Source of the DNA: Saccharopolyspora elongata
GTDB taxonomy: Bacteria; Actinomycetota; Actinomycetes; Mycobacteriales; Pseudonocardiaceae
DNA length: 64,000 bases
Assembly (NCBI RefSeq): GCF_004348985.1
Contig: NZ_SMKW01000028.1
Coordinates: 1 to 64,000, forward strand
Direction: 5' to 3'
Made by a program: the position numbers and the translations under genes. Shown piece by piece: positions 8,412 through 16,864 of this stretch. The notes under the pieces were generated by a model. It was given only the letters and a program-made list of their open reading frames with translations, was not told where the DNA came from and did not search any database. Position 1 is the first letter of the stretch, and each line of letters begins with the position of its first letter.

Positions 8412-9386
8412 TCAGAGGGAGAAGACCGAAGATCCGATGCTGCGGCCCGCTTCGAGGTCGCGATGGGCCTGCACCGCGTCTTCGAGGGCGTAGCGCTGGT
8501 TGATGCCGATCCGGATCCGCCCGTCGGCGACGTGGCCGAACAGCTCCCCCGCCAGCTCCGCGCGCTCGGCCGGGTCGGCGATGTAGTCGGCGAGCGCGGG
8601 GCGGGTGACGAACACCGATCCCTTGATGGCGAGCTGCATCGCGTCGATGGACGGGACCGGGCCGGAGGCGGTGCCGAAGCACACCAGCAGGCCGCGCCGG
8701 GCGAGCGAATCGAGCGAGGACTGGAAGGTGGCCGCGCCGATGCTGTCGAAGACGACCGGAACGCCCGCGCCGTCGGTGATCTCCCGGACCCGTGCGGCCA
8801 CGTCCTCCTGCTTGTAGAGCACGACGTGGTCGCACCCGTGGGCGCGCGCGACCTCGGCCTTCGCCTCCGTCGACACCGTGCCGATCACCTTGATCCCCAG
8901 CAACTTCGCCCACTGCAAGAAGATCAGGCCCACTCCCCCGGCCGCGGCGTGAAGCAGGACGGTGTCCCCCTGCCGCAGCGGGTGGATGCGACGCAGCAGG
9001 TAGGAAGCGGTGAGCCCACGCATGGTCATCGCGGCGGCCGTGTCGAAGCCGATCTCGTCCGGGAGCGCGATCAGCGGCGCGGCGGGCATCACGCGCTCTG
9101 TGCTGTAGGCCCCGAGCGGGCTGCCCGTGTACGTGACCCGGTCCCCCTCCTGGACGTGCTCCACGCCGGCGCCGACCGCTTCCACGACACCGGCCGCTTC
9201 GACGCCCATGCCCGCGGGCAGCGGGGCCGGGTAGAGGCCGGTGCGGAAGTAGGTGTCGGCGAAGTTCAGCCCGACCGCCTCGTGGCGGATGCGGACCTCG
9301 CCCGGGCCGGGCTCGCCGACGTCGACGGCCTCCCACCGCATGACCTCCGGCGCACCGGTCTCGTGGAAGCGAACGGCTCGTGCCAT
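8412..9386 (-). CDS. NADPH:quinone oxidoreductase (MDR superfamily)
   Basis: 324 residues with the zinc-free quinone-reductase organisation. The N-terminal part (FHETGAPEVMRWE) is typical, and the Rossmann motif AAAGGVG lies near residue 150. Such enzymes reduce quinones or alpha,beta-unsaturated carbonyls with NADPH. The start ATG 9386 has a good AAGGAG site. It is placed between the two dioxygenase-family genes in the catabolic operon (gaps of 68 and 69 bases), so it probably handles an enone or aldehyde intermediate. The exact reaction is unknown. Confidence 0.85.
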   Translation of the reverse strand: MARAVRFHETGAPEVMRWEAVDVGEPGPGEVRIRHEAVGLNFADTYFRTGLYPAPLPAGMGVEAAGVVEAVGAGVEHVQEGDRVTYTGSPLGAYSTERVMPAAPLIALPDEIGFDTAAAMTMRGLTASYLLRRIHPLRQGDTVLLHAAAGGVGLIFLQWAKLLGIKVIGTVSTEAKAEVARAHGCDHVVLYKQEDVAARVREITDGAGVPVVFDSIGAATFQSSLDSLARRGLLVCFGTASGPVPSIDAMQLAIKGSVFVTRPALADYIADPAERAELAGELFGHVADGRIRIGINQRYALEDAVQAHRDLEAGRSIGSSVFSL

Positions 9387-9455
9387 GGCGTGCTCCTTCG
9401 CGGCACGGACGAATCCGCCCGTGCCGTTGCTCGGTTGATTTCCCTGTCCGCCCGG

Positions 9456-10496
9456 TCAGTTCGCCCGGGCGATGACGTCCCGGGGCGTCACTCCCCCGCG
9501 TCCCCGCGGACCGCCGTACCCGGCCGTCTCCCAGGTGAAGTTCGGCGGCAGCTTTCGTCCATTGTGGAGCGTCAGCCAGAGCCGGCGCAGGCGGTCGTCG
9601 GCCGCCGGGTCCGCGATGCCGCCACCCTGGGCGTGCGCGTGCAGGACCGCGTAGTTGTTGAACAGCTGGATGTCACCGGGCTCGACGTCGAAGCCGAACC
9701 GGAGTTCGGCCGCGGCCGCGAGCCGGTCGATCAGCTCGAACAGCGCCACGTCGGCGGGTTCCAGCCGGGGAACCTCCGGGTACCGCTGGGCCGACTCGAT
9801 GTCGCGCCGGGCGTAGCGGACGCTCAGCTTGCCGTCGCACCAGCACGCCAGCGGAACCGAGCGGTAGGGCCTTTCCCCGGGGAGCTGCTCGCCCCAACGG
9901 TCGAACCCGAAGCGCCGGTACATGCGCTCGGCCAGGAGCGGATCCCGCCCCAGCAACTCGTTGTACAGCGCCGCCGAGCTCACCACGGTGCTGCGCCCGC
10001 CGAGCCGCGGGCTCAGCAGCGCCGCGACATCCGAGCCGCCCGTCCGAAGTTCCGGCCCCGCCGCCGCACCCCGGATGCGGCCGAGCTTGCGCCCGAAGGA
10101 GTCCTGCGAAACCGGAGAACCCAGGTACTGGGCCATTCCCCAGAAGAGCGTGTTGATCTCGGTATCGTCGTACCGCTGCACGGGAAGCCCCTTGATCACG
10201 GCGAAACCTCGCCCGTTCTCCAGAGCACGAGCGATGCGTCGCAGCTCAGCTCCCAGCGAGGGAAGGGGAAACCGCTCGCTGGTGATCCGGAGGAGCACGA
10301 TCCCGTTCTTCCGCACCGCTTTCAGCGCGGTGTCCAGCTCGTCGAGGTGGGACGGCGAGAGCTCGAACCGCCACTCGGCCGGGCCGCCGAGGTCGGCCGC
10401 CCGCCACGCCGCAGCAGTCCGGCACGGCTCCCGCAGCACATCGGCGGACGGGGTCCCGATCGCCGAGGAGCCGCACTGCGTCGCTGGTTCGGCCAT
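9456..10496 (-). CDS. TauD-like protein lacking the iron-binding His and Asp
   Basis: 346 residues, with start taken at ATG 10496 because GGAG sits six bases upstream; ATG 10508 is possible. The fold signatures of the TauD-like/clavaminate-synthase branch are clear: IVSS-like TVVSSAALYNELL, the SVRYARRDIESAQRYPE strand, PGDIQLFNNYAVLH with the distal His, and RRLWL. At the place where relatives read F-H-T-D, however, this protein reads LRTGGSD, so the first His and the Asp of the triad are replaced by Arg151 and Gly153. A stretch before it also seems shortened. It is therefore probably not a normal iron oxygenase. It is the first gene of the operon, next to the divergent AraC gene. Confidence 0.75.
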   Translation of the reverse strand: MAEPATQCGSSAIGTPSADVLREPCRTAAAWRAADLGGPAEWRFELSPSHLDELDTALKAVRKNGIVLLRITSERFPLPSLGAELRRIARALENGRGFAVIKGLPVQRYDDTEINTLFWGMAQYLGSPVSQDSFGRKLGRIRGAAAGPELRTGGSDVAALLSPRLGGRSTVVSSAALYNELLGRDPLLAERMYRRFGFDRWGEQLPGERPYRSVPLACWCDGKLSVRYARRDIESAQRYPEVPRLEPADVALFELIDRLAAAAELRFGFDVEPGDIQLFNNYAVLHAHAQGGGIADPAADDRLRRLWLTLHNGRKLPPNFTWETAGYGGPRGRGGVTPRDVIARAN

Positions 10497-10624
10497 GACG
10501 TTCTCCATCGGAATCTCGGAGCGGGATCGGCTGTGATGGAGGCGACATTAGGCGCCGACGAGGGCCAGGTCTTATCCTCGCGGGACACGATGATTATCAC
10601 TTGGTGACATCGCGGAGAGTGATG

Positions 10625-11620
10625 ATGAAGCCCCTCGCCCGCTACGCCTCGCTGAACAGTTACATCGACGTCAGCCGGTCGGTCGGCATCGAGCCGACCC
10701 GCCTGATGCGCGGCGTCGGGCTCGACCCGGCCGGGATGGCGCTCCAGGACCGGTGGATCCCGGCCGTGTCCGTCGCCCGGCTCCTCGAACGGTCGGCGGC
10801 GGAGTCCGGGCACCAGGACTTCGCGCTGCAGCTGGCCGAACGCCGCCGCTTCGCCAACCTCGGTCCGCTGGGCCTGGTCATCCGCGAGGAACCCGACGTC
10901 CGCAGCGCCCTGACGATCCTGATCCGCCACGAGCACATGTACAACGAGGCCCTGCGGATGCACATGGTCGTGCGCAACGGACTGGCGACCATCCGCGTCG
11001 GCTTCGAACTCGGCGAGCAGACCGAGACCAGGCAGGCCACCGAGCTCGCCCTCGGCACGCTGCACCGGCTCCTGCGCGATTTCCTCGGATCGCTCTGGCA
11101 GCCGATCGCGGTCTGCTTCACGCACCGCGCACCGGCCGACGCGAGCACCCACCGGAGGGTTTTCGGCCCCACGGCCAAGTTCGAGCAGGAGTTCAACGGG
11201 ATCACGTTCTACGCCCACGACCTCGACGTGGCCAACAAGCGGTCGGACCCGCTGATGCGCAACTACGCCTACCAGATCCTCGATTCCCTTGAGTCGCAAG
11301 GGGAAACGACGACATCGAGCCGCGTCCGCGAGCTGATCGAGATCCTGCTGCCCACCGGGCGCTGCTCGGTCGAACAGGTCGCGCGCAGCCTCGGGGTGGA
11401 CCGCAGGACGGTGCACCGCCACCTCGCCGACGCGGGCGAGACGTTCTCGTCGATCCTCGACGCGACGCGGGCCGAACTGGCCGAGAACCTGGTGGGAAAC
11501 CGGCGGTACAGCATGACGGAGATCGCCGAACTGCTGTCCTTCTCCACGCCGGGCAACTTCTCGCGCTGGTTCCGGGGCCGGTTCGGGTGCAGTCCCAGCC
11601 AGTGGCGTAGCCGGAGGTGA
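10625..11620 (+). CDS. AraC-family regulator of the catabolic operon
   Basis: About 331 residues. The N-terminal ~200 residues match the arabinose-binding-like domain used by OruR/ArgR-type AraC regulators (PQDRW-like LQDRWIPAVSVARLLE). The C-terminus carries two HTH motifs (CSVEQVARSLGVDRRTVHRHL and MTEIAELLSFSTPGNFSRWF), ending in CSPSQWRSRR. ATG 10625 lies seven bases after GGAGA; ATG 10622 is equally possible. It diverges from the seven-gene minus-strand operon across ~130 bases, the usual arrangement for a substrate-responsive activator. It converges with the next gene, with 7 bases between stops. Confidence 0.9.
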   Translation: MKPLARYASLNSYIDVSRSVGIEPTRLMRGVGLDPAGMALQDRWIPAVSVARLLERSAAESGHQDFALQLAERRRFANLGPLGLVIREEPDVRSALTILIRHEHMYNEALRMHMVVRNGLATIRVGFELGEQTETRQATELALGTLHRLLRDFLGSLWQPIAVCFTHRAPADASTHRRVFGPTAKFEQEFNGITFYAHDLDVANKRSDPLMRNYAYQILDSLESQGETTTSSRVRELIEILLPTGRCSVEQVARSLGVDRRTVHRHLADAGETFSSILDATRAELAENLVGNRRYSMTEIAELLSFSTPGNFSRWFRGRFGCSPSQWRSRR

Positions 11621-11627
11621 TCCGCCG

Positions 11628-12332
11628 TCAGGGCTTGTTGGAGAGGGTCTGGCGCCAGTGCTCGGCGGCCTGGACCATGTCCCGGCCGAGGTGCTGGAAG
11701 AACCGGCTCGTGGCGCCCAGGCGGGCCCCGGCCGGGGTGGCGTCGCCGAGGAGATCGGCGCCCTGCCGGGTCAGGTCCGCCCACCTGGCCATCGACCCGA
11801 CGCTGGCCAGCCACGCCTGGTACCAGACGTGCTCGTCGATCACGTACCGCTCCCGCCGGCCGTCGCGCTCACGCCCGACCAGGCCCCGCTGTTCGAGCCA
11901 GCCGACGGCCTTGGAGACGGACGCGGGGCTGACCTGGAGCCTGGCGACGAGCTCGGCGGCGGTGGTGCTGCCGGTGTCGCTGGTGAACAGGCAGGCGAGG
12001 ATCCTGGCCATCATCACCGGAAGCCCCGTCTCGACCATCATGCCGACGAACCGCTCCTCGAACTCGCGGACCGTCCGCGGGTCGCGCCCGTCGGTGTCAG
12101 CGGCCGGGATTTCCGGGTGCCCGCCCGGTTTGCGGCGCCGGGCCCGCCACGCGGTCGCCTGCTGCGCCTGGTTGGCCCGGTAGCCCCGGACCCCGCCGTT
12201 GCGCGCGACCTCGCGGCTGATGGTCGACCTCGGCCGCCCCAGCTCGCGGGCGATCTCCGCGTACCCGAGCCCGGCCGCCAGTCCGGCGCCGATCCGCCGG
12301 CGCTCCTCGTGCGTCAGCCGACCTCCCGGCAT
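11628..12332 (-). CDS. MarR/GbsR-like regulator with an IS30-type N-terminal HTH
   Basis: 234 residues. The N-terminal 60 residues (RLTHEERRRIGAGLAAGLG, then a PRSTISREV helix) look like the first helix-turn-helix of IS30-family transposases. The rest is a winged-helix MarR/GbsR-type domain (FTSDTGSTTAAELVARLQVS followed by SVSKAVGWLEQRGLV) with a C-terminal dimerisation part. Start ATG 12332 follows a GGAGG; GTG 12344 is an alternative. It diverges from the P450 gene, so it probably controls the P450/SDR-ferredoxin pair. The inter-gene region contains a long hairpin at 12366-12415. Confidence 0.75.
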   Translation of the reverse strand: MPGGRLTHEERRRIGAGLAAGLGYAEIARELGRPRSTISREVARNGGVRGYRANQAQQATAWRARRRKPGGHPEIPAADTDGRDPRTVREFEERFVGMMVETGLPVMMARILACLFTSDTGSTTAAELVARLQVSPASVSKAVGWLEQRGLVGRERDGRRERYVIDEHVWYQAWLASVGSMARWADLTRQGADLLGDATPAGARLGATSRFFQHLGRDMVQAAEHWRQTLSNKP

Positions 12333-12365
12333 CCCCGCCTCCACTCGTCGCCGAACAGCGCTTGA

Positions 12366-12415
12366 GGCTCGTGAGTGCGCAACCGGGCTCCAGCCCGATT
12401 GCGCACTCACGAGCC
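12366..12415. repeat. 17-bp perfect inverted repeat, long hairpin
   Basis: The arms GGCTCGTGAGTGCGCAA (12366-12382) and its exact complement (12399-12415) enclose a 16-base loop that itself forms a six-base stem (CGGGCT/AGCCCG). The whole 50 bases can fold into one nearly continuous hairpin with a single C/A mismatch. It lies between the divergent MarR/GbsR-like gene and the P450, without a T-tract. It shares TCGTGAG(T/C)G at the stem base with the hairpin at 28438-28481, which suggests a dispersed palindromic repeat family rather than a private operator. Confidence 0.85.
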
Positions 12416-12563
12416 CACGCACCGTCGGTGCATTCAGCATCAATGTCATTGCACCGATCGTACTTCTCCTACCTGGAAGAACCGAATTCTCCGGTTGCGA
12501 AAGCGCGAAATGCGGTCCTAGCGTTTCGCGCACCGCGAACGAATCATGTGGAAGGAGACCGGC

Positions 12564-13745
12564 ATGACCCCGTCACTGCCGACCACGCGGCCGGCCCACC
12601 GCCCCTTCGACCCGCCCGAGGGGCTCGCCGAGCTGCGCGAGCAGGCGCCGCTGAGCAGGCTGAGCTACCCGGACGGGCACGAGGGGTGGCTGGCGACCAG
12701 CCACGCCCTGGTGCGCGAGGTGCTGGCAGATCCGAGGTTCAGCGTGCGGCCCGAGATCCGGCACACGCCGATTCCCGGCGTCCCCGGCAGCGACCAGCCC
12801 GCGCCGCCCGGGATCTTCAACGCCATGGACGCGCCGGAGCACACCCGGTACCGCCGCTTGCTCACCGGCCAGTTCACAGTCCGCCGCATGCGCCGGCTGA
12901 CCGAGCAGATCGAGGACATCACGGCCCAGCACCTCGACGAGATGGAGCGGCACGGCGGCCCGGTGGACCTGGTGGAGGCCCTGGCGCAGCCCGTCCCCGC
13001 GCAGGTGATCTGCGAGCTGCTCGGCGTGCCGTACGCGGACCGGGCGCGCTTCCAGGCGCACGCGCTGGACATGTTCCGGCTGGACTTGCCGCCGGAGCAG
13101 CTGGCTGCCGCGTACGGGGCGGTGCACGAGTTCGTCCGCGAGCTGGTGCTCGCCAAACGCGCCGCGCCCACCGACGACCTGCTCAGCGGCCTCACCGCCA
13201 CCGACCTCACCGACGAAGAACTGGTCAACATCGGGTTCGTGCTGCTGGGCGCCGGGCTGGACACCACGGCCAACATGCTCGCGCTGGGCGCCTTCGCGCT
13301 GCTGAGCCATCCCGACCAGCTCGCCGTCCTGCGCGACGACCCCGGCATCGCCGGTCGCGCGGTCGAGGAGCTGCTGCGCTACTTGAGCATCATCCCTTTC
13401 ACGATCCGCACCGCACTGGAGGACGTCGAGCTGCACGGCGCGCAGATCAAGGCGGGCGAGACGGTCACCGTCTCGATCCCAGCGGCCAACCGCGATCCCG
13501 GGCACTTCGCCGACCCCGACGTCCTCGACCTGCTCCGCGCGGGCAGCGGGCACGTGGCGTTCGGCCACGGCATCCACCAGTGCCTCGGCCAGCAGCTGGC
13601 CCGGGTGGAACTGCAGGTCGCGCTTCCCGCGCTGGTGACCCGATTCCCGGCGCTGCGCCTGGCGATTCCGGCCGAGGACGTGGCGATGCGGACCGACATG
13701 CTCATCTACGGCGTCCACCGGCTGCCCGTCACCTGGGAGGTGTAG
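12564..13745 (+). CDS. Cytochrome P450
   Basis: 393 residues from ATG 12564, which lies six bases after AAGGAG; ATG 12546 is in frame but its only role seems to be to overlap that site. The oxygen-binding I-helix reads [10 protein letters not shown], the ExxR motif is in VEELLRY, and the heme-binding loop is [17 protein letters not shown] with the Cys ligand. This is a soluble bacterial class I P450 of the kind that hydroxylates natural products or xenobiotics, needing a ferredoxin and a reductase. The ferredoxin domain is supplied by the next gene, five bases downstream. The substrate is unknown. Confidence 0.95.
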   Translation: MTPSLPTTRPAHRPFDPPEGLAELREQAPLSRLSYPDGHEGWLATSHALVREVLADPRFSVRPEIRHTPIPGVPGSDQPAPPGIFNAMDAPEHTRYRRLLTGQFTVRRMRRLTEQIEDITAQHLDEMERHGGPVDLVEALAQPVPAQVICELLGVPYADRARFQAHALDMFRLDLPPEQLAAAYGAVHEFVRELVLAKRAAPTDDLLSGLTATDLTDEELVNIGFVLLGAGLDTTANMLALGAFALLSHPDQLAVLRDDPGIAGRAVEELLRYLSIIPFTIRTALEDVELHGAQIKAGETVTVSIPAANRDPGHFADPDVLDLLRAGSGHVAFGHGIHQCLGQQLARVELQVALPALVTRFPALRLAIPAEDVAMRTDMLIYGVHRLPVTWEV

Positions 13746-13750
13746 CGGAA

Positions 13751-14746
13751 GTGGTCACCAAGGTCTGCCTCGTCACCGGCGCGTCATCGGGAATCGGCCG
13801 CGCCACCGCGCTGGAACTCCTGCGCGCCGGCCATACCGTCTACGGCGCAGCGCGGCGCGTGCACAAGATGGACGCCATCCACTCTGCCGGGGGCCACGCC
13901 CTGGAGATGGACGCGCGCGACGGCGAGGACCTCGACCGGGTGGTCGCGAGGATCCTCGACGAGCAGCAGCGGATCGACGTCCTCGTGAACAACGCCGGAA
14001 CCGTCCTGCACGGCGCGATCGAGGACGTGCCGCTGGATCGGGCGCGCGATCAGCTCGAAGTCAACCTCCTCGCGCCGGCCAGGCTGGTCCAGCTAGTCCT
14101 GCCGCACATGCGCGCGCAGCGGTCCGGCACGATCGTCAACGTCTCCTCGATCGGCGGCGAGATCTCGCTGCCGCTCGGCGCCTGGTACTACGCGTCCAAG
14201 CACGCGCTCGAAGCCTTCTCGGACACGCTCCGCATGGAGGTCGAGCCGTTCGGCATCGATGTCGTGATCGTCCAGCCCGGCATCATCAAGACCGAGTTCG
14301 AGGATCAGACCGCCGCGCAGCTTAGGGAATTCTCCGGCGGCGGGCCGTATGGGGACATGGCAGAAGCCATGGCGCGGCGCGGGGAAACCGAGCTGGGCGA
14401 CGGCTCCGAACCCGGCGTCGTCGCGGAGACCATCCGGCAGGCCGTCGAAGCCGACCGCCCGGACACCCGCTACGCGGTCGGCCGGCTCGCCGACGAGCTC
14501 CTGCAGCTCAACAGGTCGCTGCCGGATCGCGAATTCGACGAACTGGCCACCCGCCCGATCACCGCCGACACCGAGCTGTGCGCGGGCGCAGGACAGTGCG
14601 CGCTCACGGCCCCAGCTGTCTTCGACCAGCGCGACGAGGACGGCATCGTCGCGCTCCTGCAACCGGAGCCCCCGGCGGAGGCCCGCGACGCGGTGCTGCA
14701 GGCCGTCCTGCTGTGCCCCACCCGCGCCATCCGGGCGGACGAATGA
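13751..14746 (+). CDS. SDR-family dehydrogenase fused to a [3Fe-4S] ferredoxin
   Basis: 331 residues from GTG 13751, which lies eight bases after GGAGGTG. Residues ~1-270 are a short-chain dehydrogenase: TGASSGIG near the N-terminus, NNAG, and the catalytic YYASK. Residues ~270-331 are a ferredoxin of the type that serves bacterial P450s: CAGAGQCALTAP and, near the end, LLCPTRAI, giving the three cysteines of a [3Fe-4S] cluster. The reading frame is continuous, and the join falls where a free ferredoxin would start (RITADTELC). The fused protein follows a P450, so it could pass electrons to it and oxidise or reduce its product. No ferredoxin reductase is nearby. Confidence 0.85.
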   Translation: MVTKVCLVTGASSGIGRATALELLRAGHTVYGAARRVHKMDAIHSAGGHALEMDARDGEDLDRVVARILDEQQRIDVLVNNAGTVLHGAIEDVPLDRARDQLEVNLLAPARLVQLVLPHMRAQRSGTIVNVSSIGGEISLPLGAWYYASKHALEAFSDTLRMEVEPFGIDVVIVQPGIIKTEFEDQTAAQLREFSGGGPYGDMAEAMARRGETELGDGSEPGVVAETIRQAVEADRPDTRYAVGRLADELLQLNRSLPDREFDELATRPITADTELCAGAGQCALTAPAVFDQRDEDGIVALLQPEPPAEARDAVLQAVLLCPTRAIRADE

Positions 14747-14879
14747 TGCGCGGCTGAACCGGCATCGACGCTCGTGGCCGGTCGGCCGTGGCTGACGTCC
14801 GGGAGTCCCGCACCAGATATTGATGGCCCCGCGGGCGCTACCGTGGATTCCTGGTCACGTGGTGAGGCGGTGGCGAGCG

Positions 14880-15362
14880 ATGGGTGCTCTGGAGCGCTAC
14901 ATGGTGCTGCGGGGCAGCGACGTCGACGAGTTCCGGACGAGCGTGTCGCGGTTCCTGACGCCGCACCTGCTGACGCCGGTCGGGCGGTGCCATTCGAGCG
15001 TGACGGCCGATCTCGCCCAGGTGAGCCTCGGCCCGGTGTCCCTGGTGTACGGGCGCAATGCCGGTGCGGAACTGGGTGTGCGCCTGCTCGAACAGGTTTC
15101 GTACTACGACGTCAACCTGGCGCTCGCCGGGCGCAACCTGCTCAGCTGCGCCGGGGACGAGGTGCTCCTCGACGGGGCGACCGCCGGGATCATCTCGCCG
15201 AAGATGATCGCGGAGTTGCGGCTCAGCGACGGCTACAGCCAGTTGCACGCGCGCGACGACGTGTCCCGCCCGCAGGGGAGGCCAGCGCAGCGCGGCGGTG
15301 CGATCCAGCGCCGCGTCCGCGCCGCCAAGGCCGACCGCTCCCACGGAGATCCCGAGCGCTAG
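14880..15362 (+). pseudogene. AraC-family regulator, N-terminal fragment only
   Basis: The first ~125 residues match the AraC-binding-like N-terminal domain of actinobacterial regulators (SLVYGRNAGAELGVRLLE, then YYDVNLALAG and AGIISPKM). Family members carry another ~180 residues ending in a helix-turn-helix domain. Here the match stops after DGYSQLHAR near 15250, and the remaining codons are antisense to a truncated membrane-protein gene. There is no DNA-binding domain, so the gene is almost certainly inactive. The start is taken at ATG 14880 behind a GGTGAGG site; an in-frame ATG also exists at 14823. Confidence 0.75.
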
Positions 15363-15512
15363 CCCGGCGACCACGATCCGGGCGGTGCCCGGCGGATCGG
15401 CGCTCCAGCGGCCCAACGCCCACACCGCGGCGGTCGACACGAGGAGCACGGCGCATGTCGCCGGGACACGGCGGGAACGAAGGTACAAAGCCAGCCCTCG
15501 CACCGGGATCAC
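15250..15512 (-). pseudogene. Membrane protein of the ABC operon, cut after ~85 residues
   Basis: A GTG at 15512 overlaps the TGA of the upstream permease gene (GTGA), so this was the next gene of that operon. The first ~85 residues contain two hydrophobic stretches (ATCAVLLVSTAAVWALG; IVVAGLALGISVGAVGLGG) and look like the start of an ABC-2-type membrane subunit. At about 15250-15262 the sequence runs into the antisense strand of the truncated AraC gene and continues as a meaningless frame to 14838. Most of the gene is missing. The two broken genes meet tail to tail. Confidence 0.6.
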
Positions 15513-16864
15513 CCGCCCGGCGCGAGGACCGCGAGCGGATCGGGTTGGCATGTCTGGATGGCCGCGCGCAGTTGCACGACCGCCTGGGGCTGGGTTTCCG
15601 GCGGTAGGGCGCGCAAGGCGTGCCAGGCCGATCCCGCCCGCTCCCGGATCTCGTCGTCGGCGCCGTAGTAGTCGGGCATCGGCGTGAACTCGTCGGTGAG
15701 CCAAGACGCAATGACCGTGCGTGCGGCCTGCGACTCGTCGCCGTACCACTCGTTGCATCCCGGGACGGTGCCGCTCAGGAGGCTGATCCGGGCCGACAGC
15801 GAGTCCTCTCCGGCGCGTTCGAGCTCGTCGAAGTCCACCGGGAGCACGCCCGGCGGCACGTGCGGGACGGTGCCGCGGGTCGGGATCTCCGCGACGGCGC
15901 GGGGCGCATCCGGCAGTTTGCCCTGCAGCGACAAGGCCTCCCGCGCCGGCCCGGTGAGGGCTTCCAGCTCGTGGGCGTGCGCGCGGGTGACACACACGTC
16001 GCGGGTTTCGGTGCACACCAGCGCCGCCGTCTCCCCGTTGAGGACGTAGACGGCGTCGGCGTCGCGCGGCAAGGCGATCACCGCCACCACGAGCCCGAGC
16101 ACAGCGGGCAGCAGCGCCGCGATCCGGGTTCCGAGACGGCTCGCGGTCACCAGGCCGAGAGCGGTCGTCGCCAGCGCGGCGAACCACCCGAGCTGCACCG
16201 CGCTCACCGTGCCCGACACCGCGATGAAGGCGGTGCGCGTCGTTCCCGCCAGCATCGGCGTCATCAGCTCCGGCACGCTCGACCCCGGCCCGGTGAAGTA
16301 CTCCGCGTTGATCGTCGTGGCATGCGCGCGGATCAGGATCGCGAACCCGGCGGCCGCCACCACGGGCGGGGTCAGCAACGACGGCAGCAGCCGGCCGATG
16401 CCCATGCCGAGCCAGCCGGCCGCGACCAGCGACAACGCTCCGACCGCCGCGACCGGCAGCCAGCCGAGGTGGAAGAAGCCGCCGTTGGCCACCACCGAGA
16501 CGCCGCCCGCGACCAGGATCGCGGCCGAGGCGGCGACCATCGCCAGGGCGACCGCCGCGGCGCTGTGCGCCGACCGCTGCCACGCGGGTCGCGGCGCCGA
16601 CGCGAACAACTCCGCCACCCCGCTGCGGCTGTCTCGCGTCCCCAGCAGGGCCCCACCGCCGAGCGCCACCGGCACCAGCGCGAAGTGCATGAAGCGCAGG
16701 TAGTAGACGAAGGAATCCCATTGCAGGTACCAGGCTCCGGTGGACTTCTGCCACGGGGCGTTGGTCAGCAGGTACAGCAACCCCACCGCTGTCGAGAAGA
16801 TCGCCGCGCCGGTCACCAGGGCGCTGGAACGCCGCAGGTCGATCCGCACCATCCGCGCGCTCAC
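15509..16864 (-). CDS. ABC-2-type transporter permease
   Basis: 451 residues with six or so hydrophobic segments in the first 280 residues, followed by a large soluble C-terminal domain of ~170 residues with paired cysteines (CTETRDVC). The ATG at 16864 overlaps the stop of the ATPase gene (ATGA), which indicates translational coupling. It probably forms the channel of an exporter with the ATPase at 16861-17679. A second membrane subunit seems to have followed, but only its beginning survives (15250-15512), so the transporter may be incomplete. The substrate is unknown. Confidence 0.8.
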   Translation of the reverse strand: MSARMVRIDLRRSSALVTGAAIFSTAVGLLYLLTNAPWQKSTGAWYLQWDSFVYYLRFMHFALVPVALGGGALLGTRDSRSGVAELFASAPRPAWQRSAHSAAAVALAMVAASAAILVAGGVSVVANGGFFHLGWLPVAAVGALSLVAAGWLGMGIGRLLPSLLTPPVVAAAGFAILIRAHATTINAEYFTGPGSSVPELMTPMLAGTTRTAFIAVSGTVSAVQLGWFAALATTALGLVTASRLGTRIAALLPAVLGLVVAVIALPRDADAVYVLNGETAALVCTETRDVCVTRAHAHELEALTGPAREALSLQGKLPDAPRAVAEIPTRGTVPHVPPGVLPVDFDELERAGEDSLSARISLLSGTVPGCNEWYGDESQAARTVIASWLTDEFTPMPDYYGADDEIRERAGSAWHALRALPPETQPQAVVQLRAAIQTCQPDPLAVLAPGG

